DNA of 64,000 nucleotides from Cladophialophora immunda (lineage: Eukaryota > Ascomycota > Eurotiomycetes > Chaetothyriales > Herpotrichiellaceae), in contig NW_015622541.1 of assembly GCF_000835495.1 (NCBI RefSeq), positions 1,612,001 through 1,676,000 of the forward strand. The letters are read 5' to 3'. The notes under the pieces were generated by a model. The model ran no database searches. It saw nothing but the letters and a program-made list of their open reading frames with translations, and was not told the DNA's origin. A program made the position numbers and the translations under genes. Shown piece by piece: positions 22,386 through 32,602 of this stretch; position 1 is the stretch's first letter, and every line of letters starts with the position of its first letter.

Positions 22386-24385
22386 TTACCGCTCACCGAG
22401 ATCTCGCCCTCACTCAAAGATGCGCTCCTCGTTCCATCCGTTGAATCCGGCCGACTGTTCTCGACCACGGCGTCGCCTGACGTCGTGTGAAGCTCCTTTG
22501 GGAGGAATGCGTGGTACCTCCTTTGGGGGTTGCCCTCATCTGTCGAGGCCCAACTCGGCGAATACACCCCTGCCTCTCGGGCTTCATTCGCTTCCTTTGC
22601 TGTTTTCATCCCACAACCCCGGCCACCGTCTCCGAGGTCAAGAGTCAATCAGCCTATTGTTTCTCGCATCGCTTCCGCTCGCTGCAGCTTCCTCACTCCC
22701 CCGAGATCGGTTTGTTGCTTGCTGCCAATCTGCAGGCGCTTCCCTGGCTTCCAGCTTGTTCCTTCGAACTCTCGACATAAACCGTTATCCAGATTAGTCC
22801 TCGTGTCTCGCTACAACCCATTGTTAGGTGCTGCCCCCTCCAAGAAACTCTAACCCTCAGCACCTCCTCGGCGGCCCGGGGATGTTGTCCCCTTGCCCTG
22901 TTATCCCACTGGCCCTCCCCCACCCTCCCTCCCCCCTCCCACCTGAACAACCCCTGTGTGCCCCTCCTTGGGCCTTTTGCTGACCAAATACGAATCCCCC
23001 AAGGGCCTGGAGTCTCGATTCATGTGCTGTGGCTTTATAGTTGCCTATTTCGGTCCCTCGTCTGCATATATCTTCCTCTCTGGGCGACCTCTCCGGCTGA
23101 CCCTACCCTCGGGGTGCCCGAACAAGCACCCCCTTGGCACCGCTGCATCCCTCACGCGTTTCGCCCGGACTGCCTCAGCCGAAAGTGAACTTCGCTTCGA
23201 GATGATTGCTGGCCCGATCGAGACTAATTGTGGCTGGTGAGGCTTGCTTCCACGTGGCAATAGTGCACCCATAGTCGGTTCTCATGCGAGTGATGTGGCT
23301 CAGTCTCCCGCTGGCTGAAGTGAGACGCTGAGCCTGACTCTCTGGCCCCCTTCGCCACTTCTGAAACCTTGCGACGCACGCCGCACGAAATAACTAGTCT
23401 GACGCCCAAAAATATAAGGTACGTGGCCCATTCCGTCAGCCTTAAAACCATACGGTTTAGGGGTAGTATAGAATTTCCAGTAGCTACAGGCGAACATGTT
23501 CTTGTCAGACTCTACCCTTGTTTCTTTCCTTCAGGCGAACCTTTTGCTCGCGTGAGTCTCGCCATGTCGGATGGAATACGGGCCAGTTTCAGCACAACCC
23601 CCTCGTGCAGCAGCTCAAACTCTGTCGCTTCCAGGCGACTCAGTCCTTGCAGGTGGCATGTTCTGCCGGTCCCCGTCCCCCTTCGCTTCTAGAACGAATC
23701 GCCTCATGCATGCCAACAACCCCCGACAAGGTTCCTGCACGACTTCCCACCCGTCTTCGTAGCGTGATCGTGGCCAGAAAAACGTGGCAGCCTCAACCAG
23801 ACCGCCGGGTCCCATCGCATCAACATCCCAGGAACGTTTGATTTCTCCCACGCGGCCTGTAGGAGCCCAGAGACCAGGGGCCTGACCGTCCCGGGTGATT
23901 GTTTTTTGTGGACTCCAGGCTTTTGCGACGCCCTTTACGTGAAGCCAGGTGATTACCCAGTGGGTTCTGGCGAACTTGTTGATACCGCATGCTGGCATGC
24001 TTTGCTCTAGCCTGCCAATATCACCCGTAGGGTAGATGCGCTGAAAAAAGGGTCTTGGGACCGCGCCGCCGCTCGGCGCGCAACTTGATACCTAAATCGC
24101 CTTTGCAGCTGAAAACCCATGTTCCGAGCGAACACGGGTCACTCCGTAGTATATCCGAAATCCGCAGCGACTTCGCCCGAAGTTCTGCTCGTAAAGCATT
24201 CGCTGCTCATTGGACGCCGAAAAGCTCGAGCAATCCAACCAACCTCACCCGCTCACCCTCGTATCCCTAGTCGAAATGACACGGACCTGACCTCACCCGT
24301 CGGTCCCACATCGCGACACTTTTATTTTCTACAAATATATATTTGATCCTCCAATTTTTCAACCAAATATCCCACAGATATGCAC

Positions 24386-24474
24386 GCCTGCTTGGCTAAG
24401 TGGTACAGCGTCTCACTCGTAGATTTTGGATCTAGCCAATGAGAAGATCGATGGTTCGATTCCATCAGTAGGCA
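24386..24474 (+). tRNA. tRNA-Thr (anticodon CGT) with a 17-nt intron
   Basis: The acceptor arm GCCTGCT pairs with AGTAGGC (one G-T pair). Box A reads TGGCTAAGTGG and box B GGTTCGATTCC. The T stem is GATGG/CCATC and the anticodon stem TCTCA/TGAGA. The loop is CTCGTA, then intron GATTTTGGATCTAGCCA, then A, placing the intron one base 3' of the anticodon as in canonical nuclear tRNA introns. Anticodon CGT reads ACG (Thr). CCA is not encoded, as expected in eukaryotes. Confidence 0.92.
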
Positions 24475-24955
24475 TAGAAGTATTTTTGATATTTTTTTGG
24501 ATGTGTTTGTGATGTTTTTGTGGTGAGAAATGTGATTTTGATGGTGGTGGTGGTGGTGTTGGGAGAAATTTTGGATTTCCTTTTTGGGTATGAGACTGAG
24601 ACTGACCAATGGCAAAATTAAAAAGTGGGCGTGTCTGACTAAGCCAAAATTATCCACTAAATTAAAATAAGTTAAGGGTGGGTACTTTCTGAAATGCAAC
24701 CACTCAGAAGTATGGAGAGATAATTGCAACCAGTGGATATTCATTCATCACAAGAGGTATCGCAGCACTCGGGACAGTGGCTCATTCTTTTCGCAATTGT
24801 ACAGACTCATCTGCGGGCAAGGGTGGCCACTTTGCCCGTTGCTGAGGCCCCATCTGAAGAATGGGAGATGGCGGGCATTCACATGTCAGACTGCACACAT
24901 TTTGCGAATTCCCTTGGCGAGCCGCAGTCTGACAAAGGGCACATAGTGTTCACCT
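24475..24955. other. Intergenic between tRNA-Thr and the foldback element
   Basis: A short GGTGGT run at about 24542-24559 is the only notable structure. No gene is seen. Confidence 0.4.
24483..24498 (+). terminator. RNA polymerase III terminator of tRNA-Thr
   Basis: Runs of five and seven T residues begin nine bases after the mature tRNA end. This is the usual pol III stop signal. Confidence 0.85.
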
Positions 24956-25536
24956 ATACAGTGACGAGCAAAAATCCAAAAAATCAGCAAGTGTGCCGAG
25001 GGTGGACGACAATTGAACGCCGCAATAACATTTTGCCTTTTAAACCACAACCAGGCCTTTAAATAGTTATTTATAGATATTGTAGTATAGTCCTTTGAAT
25101 TCTCTATCGATTGATACCAGTCTCGTGGCGTAATTCGTACTCCTCGTGGAGATCTCAATGCCCATATATTTGACCTTTTCGCTATATATCGAGAGATTCC
25201 CGGCCACCTATCGACGACTACTACTAGATATAGAACTATCAAATCTACTAGGAAATAGCGTAGGATAGGTAGTAGAGGCCCTAGGTGGCCGGGAATCTCT
25301 CGATATATAGCGAAAAGGTCAAATATATGGGCATTGAGATCTCCACGAGGAGTACGAATTACGCCACGAGACTGGTATCAATCGATAGAGAATTCAAAGG
25401 ACTATACTACAATATCTATAAATAACTATTTAAAGGCCTGGTTGTGGTTTAAAAGGCAAAATGTTATTGCGGCGTTCAATTGTCGTCCACCCTCGGCACA
25501 CTTGCTGATTTTTTGGATTTTTGCTCGTCACTGTAT
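24956..25536. mobile_element. Foldback (snapback) Tc1/mariner-like MITE
   Basis: The left arm 24956-25210 and right arm 25282-25536 are inverted copies of 255 bp with no mismatch found by eye, separated by a 71-bp spacer. The outer ends read TA-CAGTGACGAGCAAAAATCC, and the reverse complement followed by TA. A TA target duplication and CAGT-type termini are features of Tc1/mariner elements. No transposase is present, so it would depend on a transposase elsewhere. The arms have short open frames on both strands, but no recognised domain. The perfect arms imply recent formation or ongoing conversion. Confidence 0.8.
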
Positions 25537-25894
25537 CCAGATCGCTCGGTGAATGCTCAATGACAACTCAGTAGCCGCTGTGCTGGATACTGCAAAGGGA
25601 TAGATACAGTCCTCCAGCGCTCCGTCTTCAAAGAATATAACTTCCATTGGCACCGTCGGCGGCCTTCGACTGAACAGCCAACAACCTCCCAGGGTGTTGC
25701 CAAGGAGCATATTCTAGTCAGACCATGCAAATTTACCTCTCATCATCAAGCTGTTCTTCACCCACATTGCACCTTCCTCCTAGTGATTCGATGCAGCGGC
25801 CTTCCTCCTCTGAAACGCGGCACCTATGTTGATATGAACCTGAACCTCGCATCGGCCCAAACATGCCAACCTAAACGATACCACGCGAGGCACC
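25537..25894. promoter_or_regulatory. Upstream region of ASA1
   Basis: The 358 bp lies between the foldback element and the ASA1 start codon. No specific site is recognised. Confidence 0.35.
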
Positions 25895-27267
25895 ATGGAA
25901 GCTGGCCCTGCAGTCCCAGCCTACATCCTGCGAGGGCATGAAGTGGCCATTCACGCCCTTCACTTCTACGCCAGCAACGCGCTACTTGCCTCCGGAGACA
26001 GCGACGGGTGGATGGTCATATGGAGTCTCTCGTCCAAACGACCCGTGGCTGTGTGGAAGGCTCATGAGGCGGGAATTCTGCAAATCAAGCATTGGACAGC
26101 GAATAGACTTGTCAGGTAAGCGGGCATATCAAACGCCGCACTCGATGATCTCCGTTATATAAAACACCTACTGAGACGAGAGGTGCGGCATCACAAAGCC
26201 ACGGAAGAGATCATAAACTCCGCGTCTGGCAACTTCGACCGGAAGATCTCGCAGGTCTACGCACGAAATTGCCTGCTGACTCGGATGGCTCAGCAGCAGC
26301 AGCAGCAGCATCATCATCACCATCATCAGAGCATCCGCAACCATGGCTACTTCATTCCATGTCAGTCAACGCCCTCAATTTCTGCGCCTTCTCCATGTGC
26401 GATCAGGATCCCCGACAACCTGGATGCGAGGACGCCGTCCCTCAGCTCATTGCCTCGCCCAACGGCCTCGACTCGGGAGGTATGGACATCTTCCAGCTTC
26501 CATCGGAGAGACGGGTGTCGCAGATCCGATCGGACAAGAACAACTCGATGGGAATGGTAATGGCTGTGTGCCTCTTCCACCAGACGACCGACACAGCATC
26601 ACCACTCGTCCTCGTCTCGGGCTACGAGGACGGACGAATCACGATCCACGTACACCCAGGGGATCTGACCAGCCCAGGATCGGCTGGGTGGCAGAAAGTC
26701 GCCAGCTGCAAAGCCCACGCGCAACCCATCCTGTCGCTCGCCATCCTCCCTTCCACGACGCACTTCTTCACGTCCAGCGCCGACTCCGTGGTCTCCAAAT
26801 TCCGCGTGCCTTCCCTCGCCGATGTCCAAGGAAAGGACCTGGAAAGCGAAAAGGCCATCAATACGAAACACTCGGGCCAGCAGGGCCTCAGCGTGCGCTC
26901 CGACGGCAAGATCTTCGCCACTGCGGGCTGGGACGGGCGCGTGCGCGTGTACTCGTGCAAGACGGTCAAGGAATTGGCGGTGCTGAAGTGGCACAAAGTA
27001 GGATGCTATTCCACGGCGTTCGCGACCATCGATCCTATTGAAACTCCCAATGTTGGTGGCACGGATGATGTTCTTTCTTCTTCATCTGCTACTAATGCTG
27101 CCGGAGAGGGCGCAGTATTATCGAGCATTACTGCCACAAAAGCCCTCACAAAACCTATGAATGCAGTCGACATGATAAAGCAACAACGGGAAGAAAAGGC
27201 TCGACGGACACATTGGCTAGCCGCTGGCGGCAAAGACGGCAAAATTTCATTGTGGGATATCTACTGA
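25895..27267 (+). CDS. ASA1: ASTRA-associated protein 1, WD40 repeat protein
   Basis: Two exons (25895-26115 and 26199-27267) give 429 residues. The first exon starts a WD40 repeat (YILRGHEVAIHALHF, LLASGDSDGWMVIWSL). The second exon begins at the SHGRDHKLRVWQL segment characteristic of Asa1, which decided the acceptor at 26198. Further repeats are LVLVSGYEDGRITI, TSSADSVVSKF, IFATAGWDGRVRVYSC and a final LAAGGKDGKISLWDIY at the C-terminus. Asa1 is a nuclear subunit of the ASTRA assembly with Tra1, Tti1 and Tel2, linked to PIKK maturation. A six-Ala/Ser run lies at about residues 100-110 from a GCA/TCA repeat. It is convergent with PAN6, with 71 bp between stop codons. Confidence 0.88.
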
Positions 27268-27338
27268 CAGCACTTTTTCCGGCCACGCACATTCCCGCTG
27301 TTCGAATATGCTCACGCTGCGCTTCATTGCTTCGGTAC

Positions 27339-28655
27339 TTAGATTTTTGCTCCTTCCAAATCGCCAGCCTGTTCCTCTGGCTTGGGCTCTTCCGATTTTC
27401 CCTGAGCGACCTTCCGAATGCTCAGTTGCGGCACCTTGCGAAACTTCCCAGGGTTCGCAGCATGCTGTCTGAGGTGCTTTCGCTCTTTCCGATTTATGCG
27501 GGGTTCTAGAATCACGTTGTCGATGAGTCTGACGCTGCGCTGATTCAGTTCCTCTTGTGTTTTGGGCTTGTCGACGGGCGAGACGATCATCGCGGCGCTG
27601 ACGACGGCGCCGATGCGTGGATTGACTTTTTTGTCGTCCATAATGGTTCCCATTGTATCCGGATCGCTCATTGCAATATAGTCGATCTCGATGCGACCGC
27701 TCGAACCCTCTCGGCCATCGCTTCGAACTCTTGTGGCATCCTCCTCAAAGACGTTGAATGCGGCTCGGCGCAGACGCCTCACGTCCAACACTCCGGCGTT
27801 GTAAAGATCACGCGTCGCAAAAAGCGCCCTGGATAACACCGTAGCATCCTCCCTTCGCCGGTTACCGAGATAGACATTCCGACTGCTCATGGCCAATCCA
27901 TCCGGTTCTCTTTCCGTTGGCACGACGCGGACTTCGGTGGGAATATGGAAATCCTTTACCATACGCTTGATGAGTATTGATTGTTGGATATCTTTCTGAC
28001 CAAAATAGACGCGGTCAGCTTGGACGATGTTGAACAGTTTTGTGCAGACTGTCGCCACGCCACGGAAAAATATCGGGCGCGATGCTCCCTCGAGTTGAGA
28101 CCCAAGGGGTGTGATGGTGACAAAGGAGCCAGGGCCGGCGATGTCTGAAGTGGGTGGGAGTGTAGGATACATGGTCTTGACAGTGGGCGCAAAGACACCC
28201 CGTATCGCTCCAGGTCTTTGCGATTGGCCTACAGTCATGATGTGTTCCTGTTGGAGCTTTTTCAACTTTTCCATGTCTTCGTTCCAGGTGACCGGGTAGG
28301 AATCGAGATCCTCATGGGCGGCAAACTGGGTGGGGTTGACGAAAATAGAAATGAAGACGTCGGTATTCTCTTGAAGAGCGTGGCGTACGAGGGAGAGGTG
28401 ACCTTCGTGTAGAGCCCCCATAGTTGGGACGAAGCCCACAGTGCGTCCTTGAAGGAGGAGCTTCCTGCGCACAGCGCGTAGTTGGTTGACGTGTCGGAAG
28501 ACAGGAAAGGGAGAGGAAGGCGGACTGGAAGTGGAGTTCCATCGAGCTCTGTGTGAGAATTGCAGAGTCGCCAAGGGAGAGATTCGTCGCTGCCATGGTT
28601 TGTTCGTCGCCGTCCAAGGTCGGAACCCGGCCAACCTCAATGCGAGTCTATCCAT
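27339..28655 (-). CDS. PAN6: Pantoate-beta-alanine ligase (pantothenate synthetase)
   Basis: A single frame gives 438 residues. The enzyme joins pantoate and beta-alanine with ATP to make pantothenate, the vitamin B5 step before coenzyme A. The nucleotidyltransferase HxGH-type motif is HEGH at 83-86 inside TVGFVPTMGALHEGHLS. FVNPTQF follows, then VYFGQKDIQQ and the KMSKS-like SSRN at 257-260. The first 50 residues are basic and Ser-rich, a possible mitochondrial presequence. The tail after RLIDNVIL is a basic extension of about 55 residues not seen in bacterial PanC (about 280 residues). It is head-to-head with DBP7 and tail-to-tail with ASA1. Confidence 0.95.
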   Translation of the reverse strand: MDRLALRLAGFRPWTATNKPWQRRISPLATLQFSHRARWNSTSSPPSSPFPVFRHVNQLRAVRRKLLLQGRTVGFVPTMGALHEGHLSLVRHALQENTDVFISIFVNPTQFAAHEDLDSYPVTWNEDMEKLKKLQQEHIMTVGQSQRPGAIRGVFAPTVKTMYPTLPPTSDIAGPGSFVTITPLGSQLEGASRPIFFRGVATVCTKLFNIVQADRVYFGQKDIQQSILIKRMVKDFHIPTEVRVVPTEREPDGLAMSSRNVYLGNRRREDATVLSRALFATRDLYNAGVLDVRRLRRAAFNVFEEDATRVRSDGREGSSGRIEIDYIAMSDPDTMGTIMDDKKVNPRIGAVVSAAMIVSPVDKPKTQEELNQRSVRLIDNVILEPRINRKERKHLRQHAANPGKFRKVPQLSIRKVAQGKSEEPKPEEQAGDLEGAKI

Positions 28656-28975
28656 AGCTGCCAGCTCGAGCGGGGGAGGAGTGGGTGAGAGGTAGATGAA
28701 ACGAAGTTGGAGTCCTAGGTCGCAAAAACAACAACCTCATTTTGGCACTCTTGGGCTCACCGTCACTTGAGGGTGAGTCAAGGTGCTCATGATACAAAGT
28801 GCAGCGTAGAAGTGAAGCGTCGAAGTGAATCGAGGTCCGGAGTCGCTTGACCGACGCCGAAACGAGGCTAAACGAGGCCAGCCAATCGGAGAAGGCCTTT
28901 CTCCGCCTTCTGTCGGCCACAGAAAAAAAGTTCGAGATCTGCGGGTTTGCATTCTCTAGACAAACACCGATGACA
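28656..28975. promoter_or_regulatory. Divergent promoter, PAN6 / DBP7
   Basis: Only 320 bp separates the two divergent start codons, so the promoter elements must be shared or overlapping. No individual element is called. Confidence 0.5.
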
Positions 28976-31510
28976 ATGGCCGACGATGGCATGTTCCTGA
29001 ACTTCTCCGTCGACGAGAGCCTTGCCTCTGCCGGTGCCAGCAACACCCAGAAGTTCAAAGGCGGGTCGTGGAGGGACCGTCTGAGGGCGAAGAGGTCGAC
29101 TCAGAGAGGGCAAAGAGGCGGGGACCAGAAGAGAAGACATGATGCAAACACAGTCCCTATATCGCAGGGCCGCTTTGAGGGCCGAACGAAGCCCCACACA
29201 CACGGAGATCAGTCTGATGAATTTCCAGACGCTCGGCCGGTCAAGAGGAGGCGTGAAAATGGCCATGTGACAGATTCGGCACAAGTTCAACAGCCCGCGC
29301 AGAGACGAGGTAATGAGCAGAGACCTACAGCTGGCCCTCGCGAAGTCATCTCTTCACTCTTCACCTACAACCCCAAGCCATCGACCGCTGTGGAAGAACC
29401 CAAGGAGGACAAGGGAGAAGAGAAGCCAACGGCGCCGTCTAACGCCCCTCTGATCGATGGCATCGACACCTTTACATCCCTCGGCCTTTCCCCTACCATA
29501 GCTACGCACCTCTTGACCAAGATGAACCTCAAAAACCCCACAGCGATCCAGAAGGCGGCGGTCTCGCAAATGTTGAAGGACGACAGCGACGCATTCATAC
29601 AGTCGGAGACCGGCTCCGGCAAGACTCTCGCATATCTACTCCCTCTTGTGCAGCGAATCATGACCATGTCGGAACAAGTCGCAGAGAAACATCAAAATTA
29701 CACACAAGATCCGTTGATGTTACATCGCGACTCTGGTCTATTCGCCATAATCCTCGCCCCGACCCGCGAGCTTTGCAAGCAGATCTCTGTCGTTCTCGAA
29801 CGCTTGCTTGGTTGCGCGCACTATATCGTGGCCGGCCACGTAATAGGCGGTGAAAAGAAGAAGTCGGAGAAAGCCCGCATGCGAAAGGGTCTTAATGTTT
29901 TGGTGGCGACGCCTGGTCGATTGGTTGATCATCTGGAGAATACAAAGGCGCTGGACGTGAGTAACGTTCGCTGGCTTGTTCTCGATGAAGGGGATCGATT
30001 GATGGATCTGGGATTTGAAGAGGACATAACGAAGATCGTGAAGACTTTGGATCAGAAGAAGAGGCCGAGGGGGAGCAGTAAATGGCCGGGTCTGCCTGAA
30101 AAGCGAACTACAGTGCTGTGTTCGGCGACGTTGAAGATGAACGTACAGAAGCTGGGAGAAATTAGTCTGAAAGATGCCGTTCTGATCAAAGGTGACCCCG
30201 GAGACGACGATGCGCTAGGACAGCGAAAGGAGGCTGGCGACGCTTTGGCGAGTGACAACGGCACGAGGGATTCCACCTTTCTCGCTCCAGCCCAGCTGAA
30301 GCAGTCCTATATCGTTGCAGCAGCAAAATTGAGGTTCGTCACACTCACAGCGCTCCTGAAGCGGACTTTCGCACGAAAGGGGTCAGTCATGAAGGCCATT
30401 GTCTTCGTCTCCTGCGCGGATTCCGTCGAATTCCATTTCAAAGCATTCACGACGGCATTTGAAGGCGAAGATTCTTCAGAGAACAAGGAGCCAGGACGTG
30501 ACAATGCTGAGACGGACTCTGAAACCGAAGACCTTGGAGCTGGCAAACCCTCGCCAACATCATCCCGCGACCCATCCGTTACCGACTCAATCTTACCCTC
30601 TCCAATCCTCTCGTCCTCCCACAACCAGGTCACACTGTACAAACTACATGGATCTCTGCCTCAAATCACCCGCACTAACATTGTCAAAGCCTTTGCCGCC
30701 ACGACTGCACCATCTCTGCTGGTCGCCACGGACGTGGCCTCCCGTGGCCTTGACCTGCCCAACCTCGATCTTGTGATTGAATATGATCCGGCATTCAGCG
30801 CCGAAGACCATCTGCATCGGATCGGACGTACCGCTCGTCTGGGACGGGATGGCAGGGCAATCATTTTCCTCCTCCCAGGTAAGGAAGAAGGCTACGTCTC
30901 AGTGCTGAAAAGCTCATACAAGACGGGACCCGATACCGTGGCGAACGTCTCCTCCATGTCCGCCGACGAAGTGCTCAAAAGGGGATTTGCACCGCTCAGC
31001 GGCGTCATTCCGACCAAGAATAAGAACCACAAGAACGAGAAGGGTGCAGATTGGCAATCTCGCGCGACGGACCGTCAACTCTCGCTCGAGCGCTTCATCT
31101 TGTCCTCCCCCCAAAACAAAGACCTGGCGAAAAGGGCCTTCCAAAGCCACGTTAGGGCTTACGCGACGCACATCGCCAGCGAGAGAAAGTGGTTCGATAT
31201 CAAGGAGCTGCACCTAGGTCACCTTTGTAAGAGCTTCGGCTTGAGAGAGACGCCTAGCGGGATGGGGGTCGGCAGAAACAACAAGAAGGCCGGGTCGAAG
31301 AGGGGGCGGAGCGCGAGTGACGGAGGCGGTATGCGTCATGGTGACGGCGACGGGGAGAGGAACGGCGAAAGGCCAAGGACACGAGATGCCGATGCTGCTA
31401 TAGACAACACCGGTGATGCTGATGAGGCGGCACGGAAAATGAGGGAGAAGATTCGAATGAACAGGAAGATGATGATGGGAGGGACTGCGGATGAGTTTAA
31501 TATCGCTTGA
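28976..31510 (+). CDS. DBP7: ATP-dependent RNA helicase DBP7 (DEAD-box)
   Basis: A single exon gives 844 residues from the ATG of MADDGMFLNFS, the usual DBP7 N-terminus. FKGGSWRDRLRAKR follows, also typical. Helicase motifs in order: Q motif with NPTAIQ; QSETGSGKT; APTREL; TPGRL; the variant DEGD in LVLDEGDRLMDLGF, which is normal for Dbp7; CSATL; VFVSCADSVEF; VATDVASRGLDLP; HRIGRTARLGRDG. The C-terminal part is Lys/Arg- and Gly-rich. The protein acts in the nucleolus in 60S subunit assembly. The reading frame is open upstream of this ATG, including a closer MTM at 28970, but the chosen start matches the family. Confidence 0.95.
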   Translation: MADDGMFLNFSVDESLASAGASNTQKFKGGSWRDRLRAKRSTQRGQRGGDQKRRHDANTVPISQGRFEGRTKPHTHGDQSDEFPDARPVKRRRENGHVTDSAQVQQPAQRRGNEQRPTAGPREVISSLFTYNPKPSTAVEEPKEDKGEEKPTAPSNAPLIDGIDTFTSLGLSPTIATHLLTKMNLKNPTAIQKAAVSQMLKDDSDAFIQSETGSGKTLAYLLPLVQRIMTMSEQVAEKHQNYTQDPLMLHRDSGLFAIILAPTRELCKQISVVLERLLGCAHYIVAGHVIGGEKKKSEKARMRKGLNVLVATPGRLVDHLENTKALDVSNVRWLVLDEGDRLMDLGFEEDITKIVKTLDQKKRPRGSSKWPGLPEKRTTVLCSATLKMNVQKLGEISLKDAVLIKGDPGDDDALGQRKEAGDALASDNGTRDSTFLAPAQLKQSYIVAAAKLRFVTLTALLKRTFARKGSVMKAIVFVSCADSVEFHFKAFTTAFEGEDSSENKEPGRDNAETDSETEDLGAGKPSPTSSRDPSVTDSILPSPILSSSHNQVTLYKLHGSLPQITRTNIVKAFAATTAPSLLVATDVASRGLDLPNLDLVIEYDPAFSAEDHLHRIGRTARLGRDGRAIIFLLPGKEEGYVSVLKSSYKTGPDTVANVSSMSADEVLKRGFAPLSGVIPTKNKNHKNEKGADWQSRATDRQLSLERFILSSPQNKDLAKRAFQSHVRAYATHIASERKWFDIKELHLGHLCKSFGLRETPSGMGVGRNNKKAGSKRGRSASDGGGMRHGDGDGERNGERPRTRDADAAIDNTGDADEAARKMREKIRMNRKMMMGGTADEFNIA

Positions 31511-32602
31511 ATGTGTCAAAAAGTTGTTGATTTGGTCAAATATCTCGTTCCCGTTTCCGCTCCATATGCCCCGGGTTCTGTTATGCCCGATTTCTTTCCT
31601 CAACTGCCCCTTCTCGTTCACTACGTATTTGCCTTTGTTATGGAACAGTCTCGACTTCCAGATAGAAGTATGGATCGTTCGTCAATGCATCTGTTGGGAC
31701 ATAACAGCGCACAAGAAGCCAACCGGCCGGCAGCTGTCGGCATACAAACCCGATGTCCAGAGCCGCAATGGACCTACGGATTCAGGAGAAGTCGCCGCGA
31801 CCAGGCAGACTGGGGAGCTAGGTGTGAAAAGTGAACACCTGTGTGTCAGTTACCTTTCCTTTATTCCTTGGTTCGATCGCCCACCTCGCATCTGTCGAGA
31901 GGATTAGGATCAATCCTGATCTGCGCCGTAGATAGTTATGCTCCAGCAGCCAGATGGCTTGAGGCGAGGTTTGCCGGACAAGGTCACGAGCGATAATGCA
32001 ATGGATTGTAGCGATAAGGAGTTAAAGCTCACTCTGTTGTAAGCCGGCCAAGGGGGCAAGCCATCGCCTCAAGGGCCGAATAAGGTCGGGCTTTGACGTC
32101 GATAAGAGGGATGGATGAGTTTGTGGGATTTAAAGCCCGTGCCTTCACAGGGCTCGAGACTGAGTCTGACGCCGTAAGTACTCCGTTTGAACAGAACAGT
32201 GTGTAGAAGAGCAGTATCATGCACAACATTGGAAGTGGGATTGATCGGCTGGGTTATCAAGGGCAAGGGAGTAGCTGAGAGAATAATGGTTGTTGGGTAG
32301 GGCTGTCAATGAGCCACCTCGGCAGAAGATGCATCAAGGACACAGATGCCCACCTCACCATGCCGTACTCGTAGGCGACAGAAGAAAGGTGCAGTAGTCA
32401 CAGGGAGTGGTGACATGATGATGAGGCTGGAGATGGTGCGGGGCAAGGCTGATGCGATAAGGCTGCAGGTACCAAGGCGGTGACAGGAGGCAGAATTCGC
32501 CGCAACTCATCTATTTGTTTTGCTCTGCTCTCGCCTGACAAAATCCACGGTCGCACCGACGCAAACGTTATAGGACTGCATTTATCGAGTAGTAACTTCA
32601 AG
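31511..32602. promoter_or_regulatory. Intergenic between DBP7 and BUB3
   Basis: The 1.09-kb gap holds the DBP7 3' end and the BUB3 promoter. No gene is seen in either strand. Confidence 0.4.

Larger units (their letters stand above)
20246..24385. other. 4.1-kb gene-free region rich in simple repeats
   Basis: No credible protein gene is seen. The left half (20246-21340) is upstream of the OefC-like gene and has several short upstream ATGs on its strand plus GGTGTC, GGT and TGCTGG repeats. The middle has pyrimidine/CCT repeats (about 22300-22385). The right part is moderately GC-rich sequence with only unrecognisable frames. It may contain a long 5' leader, a non-coding RNA or eroded sequence. 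Confidence 0.4.

Noticed and set aside
22255..22797. 180-codon plus-strand frame starting in a His/Pro/Ser repeat
   Set aside because: The start is pure low-complexity sequence (CCT/CAT repeats), and the remainder has no recognisable family or splice structure.
25334..25552. Open frame in the foldback arm
   Set aside because: The same peptide can be read from both arms because they are inverted copies. It has no transposase motif and stops just outside the arm.
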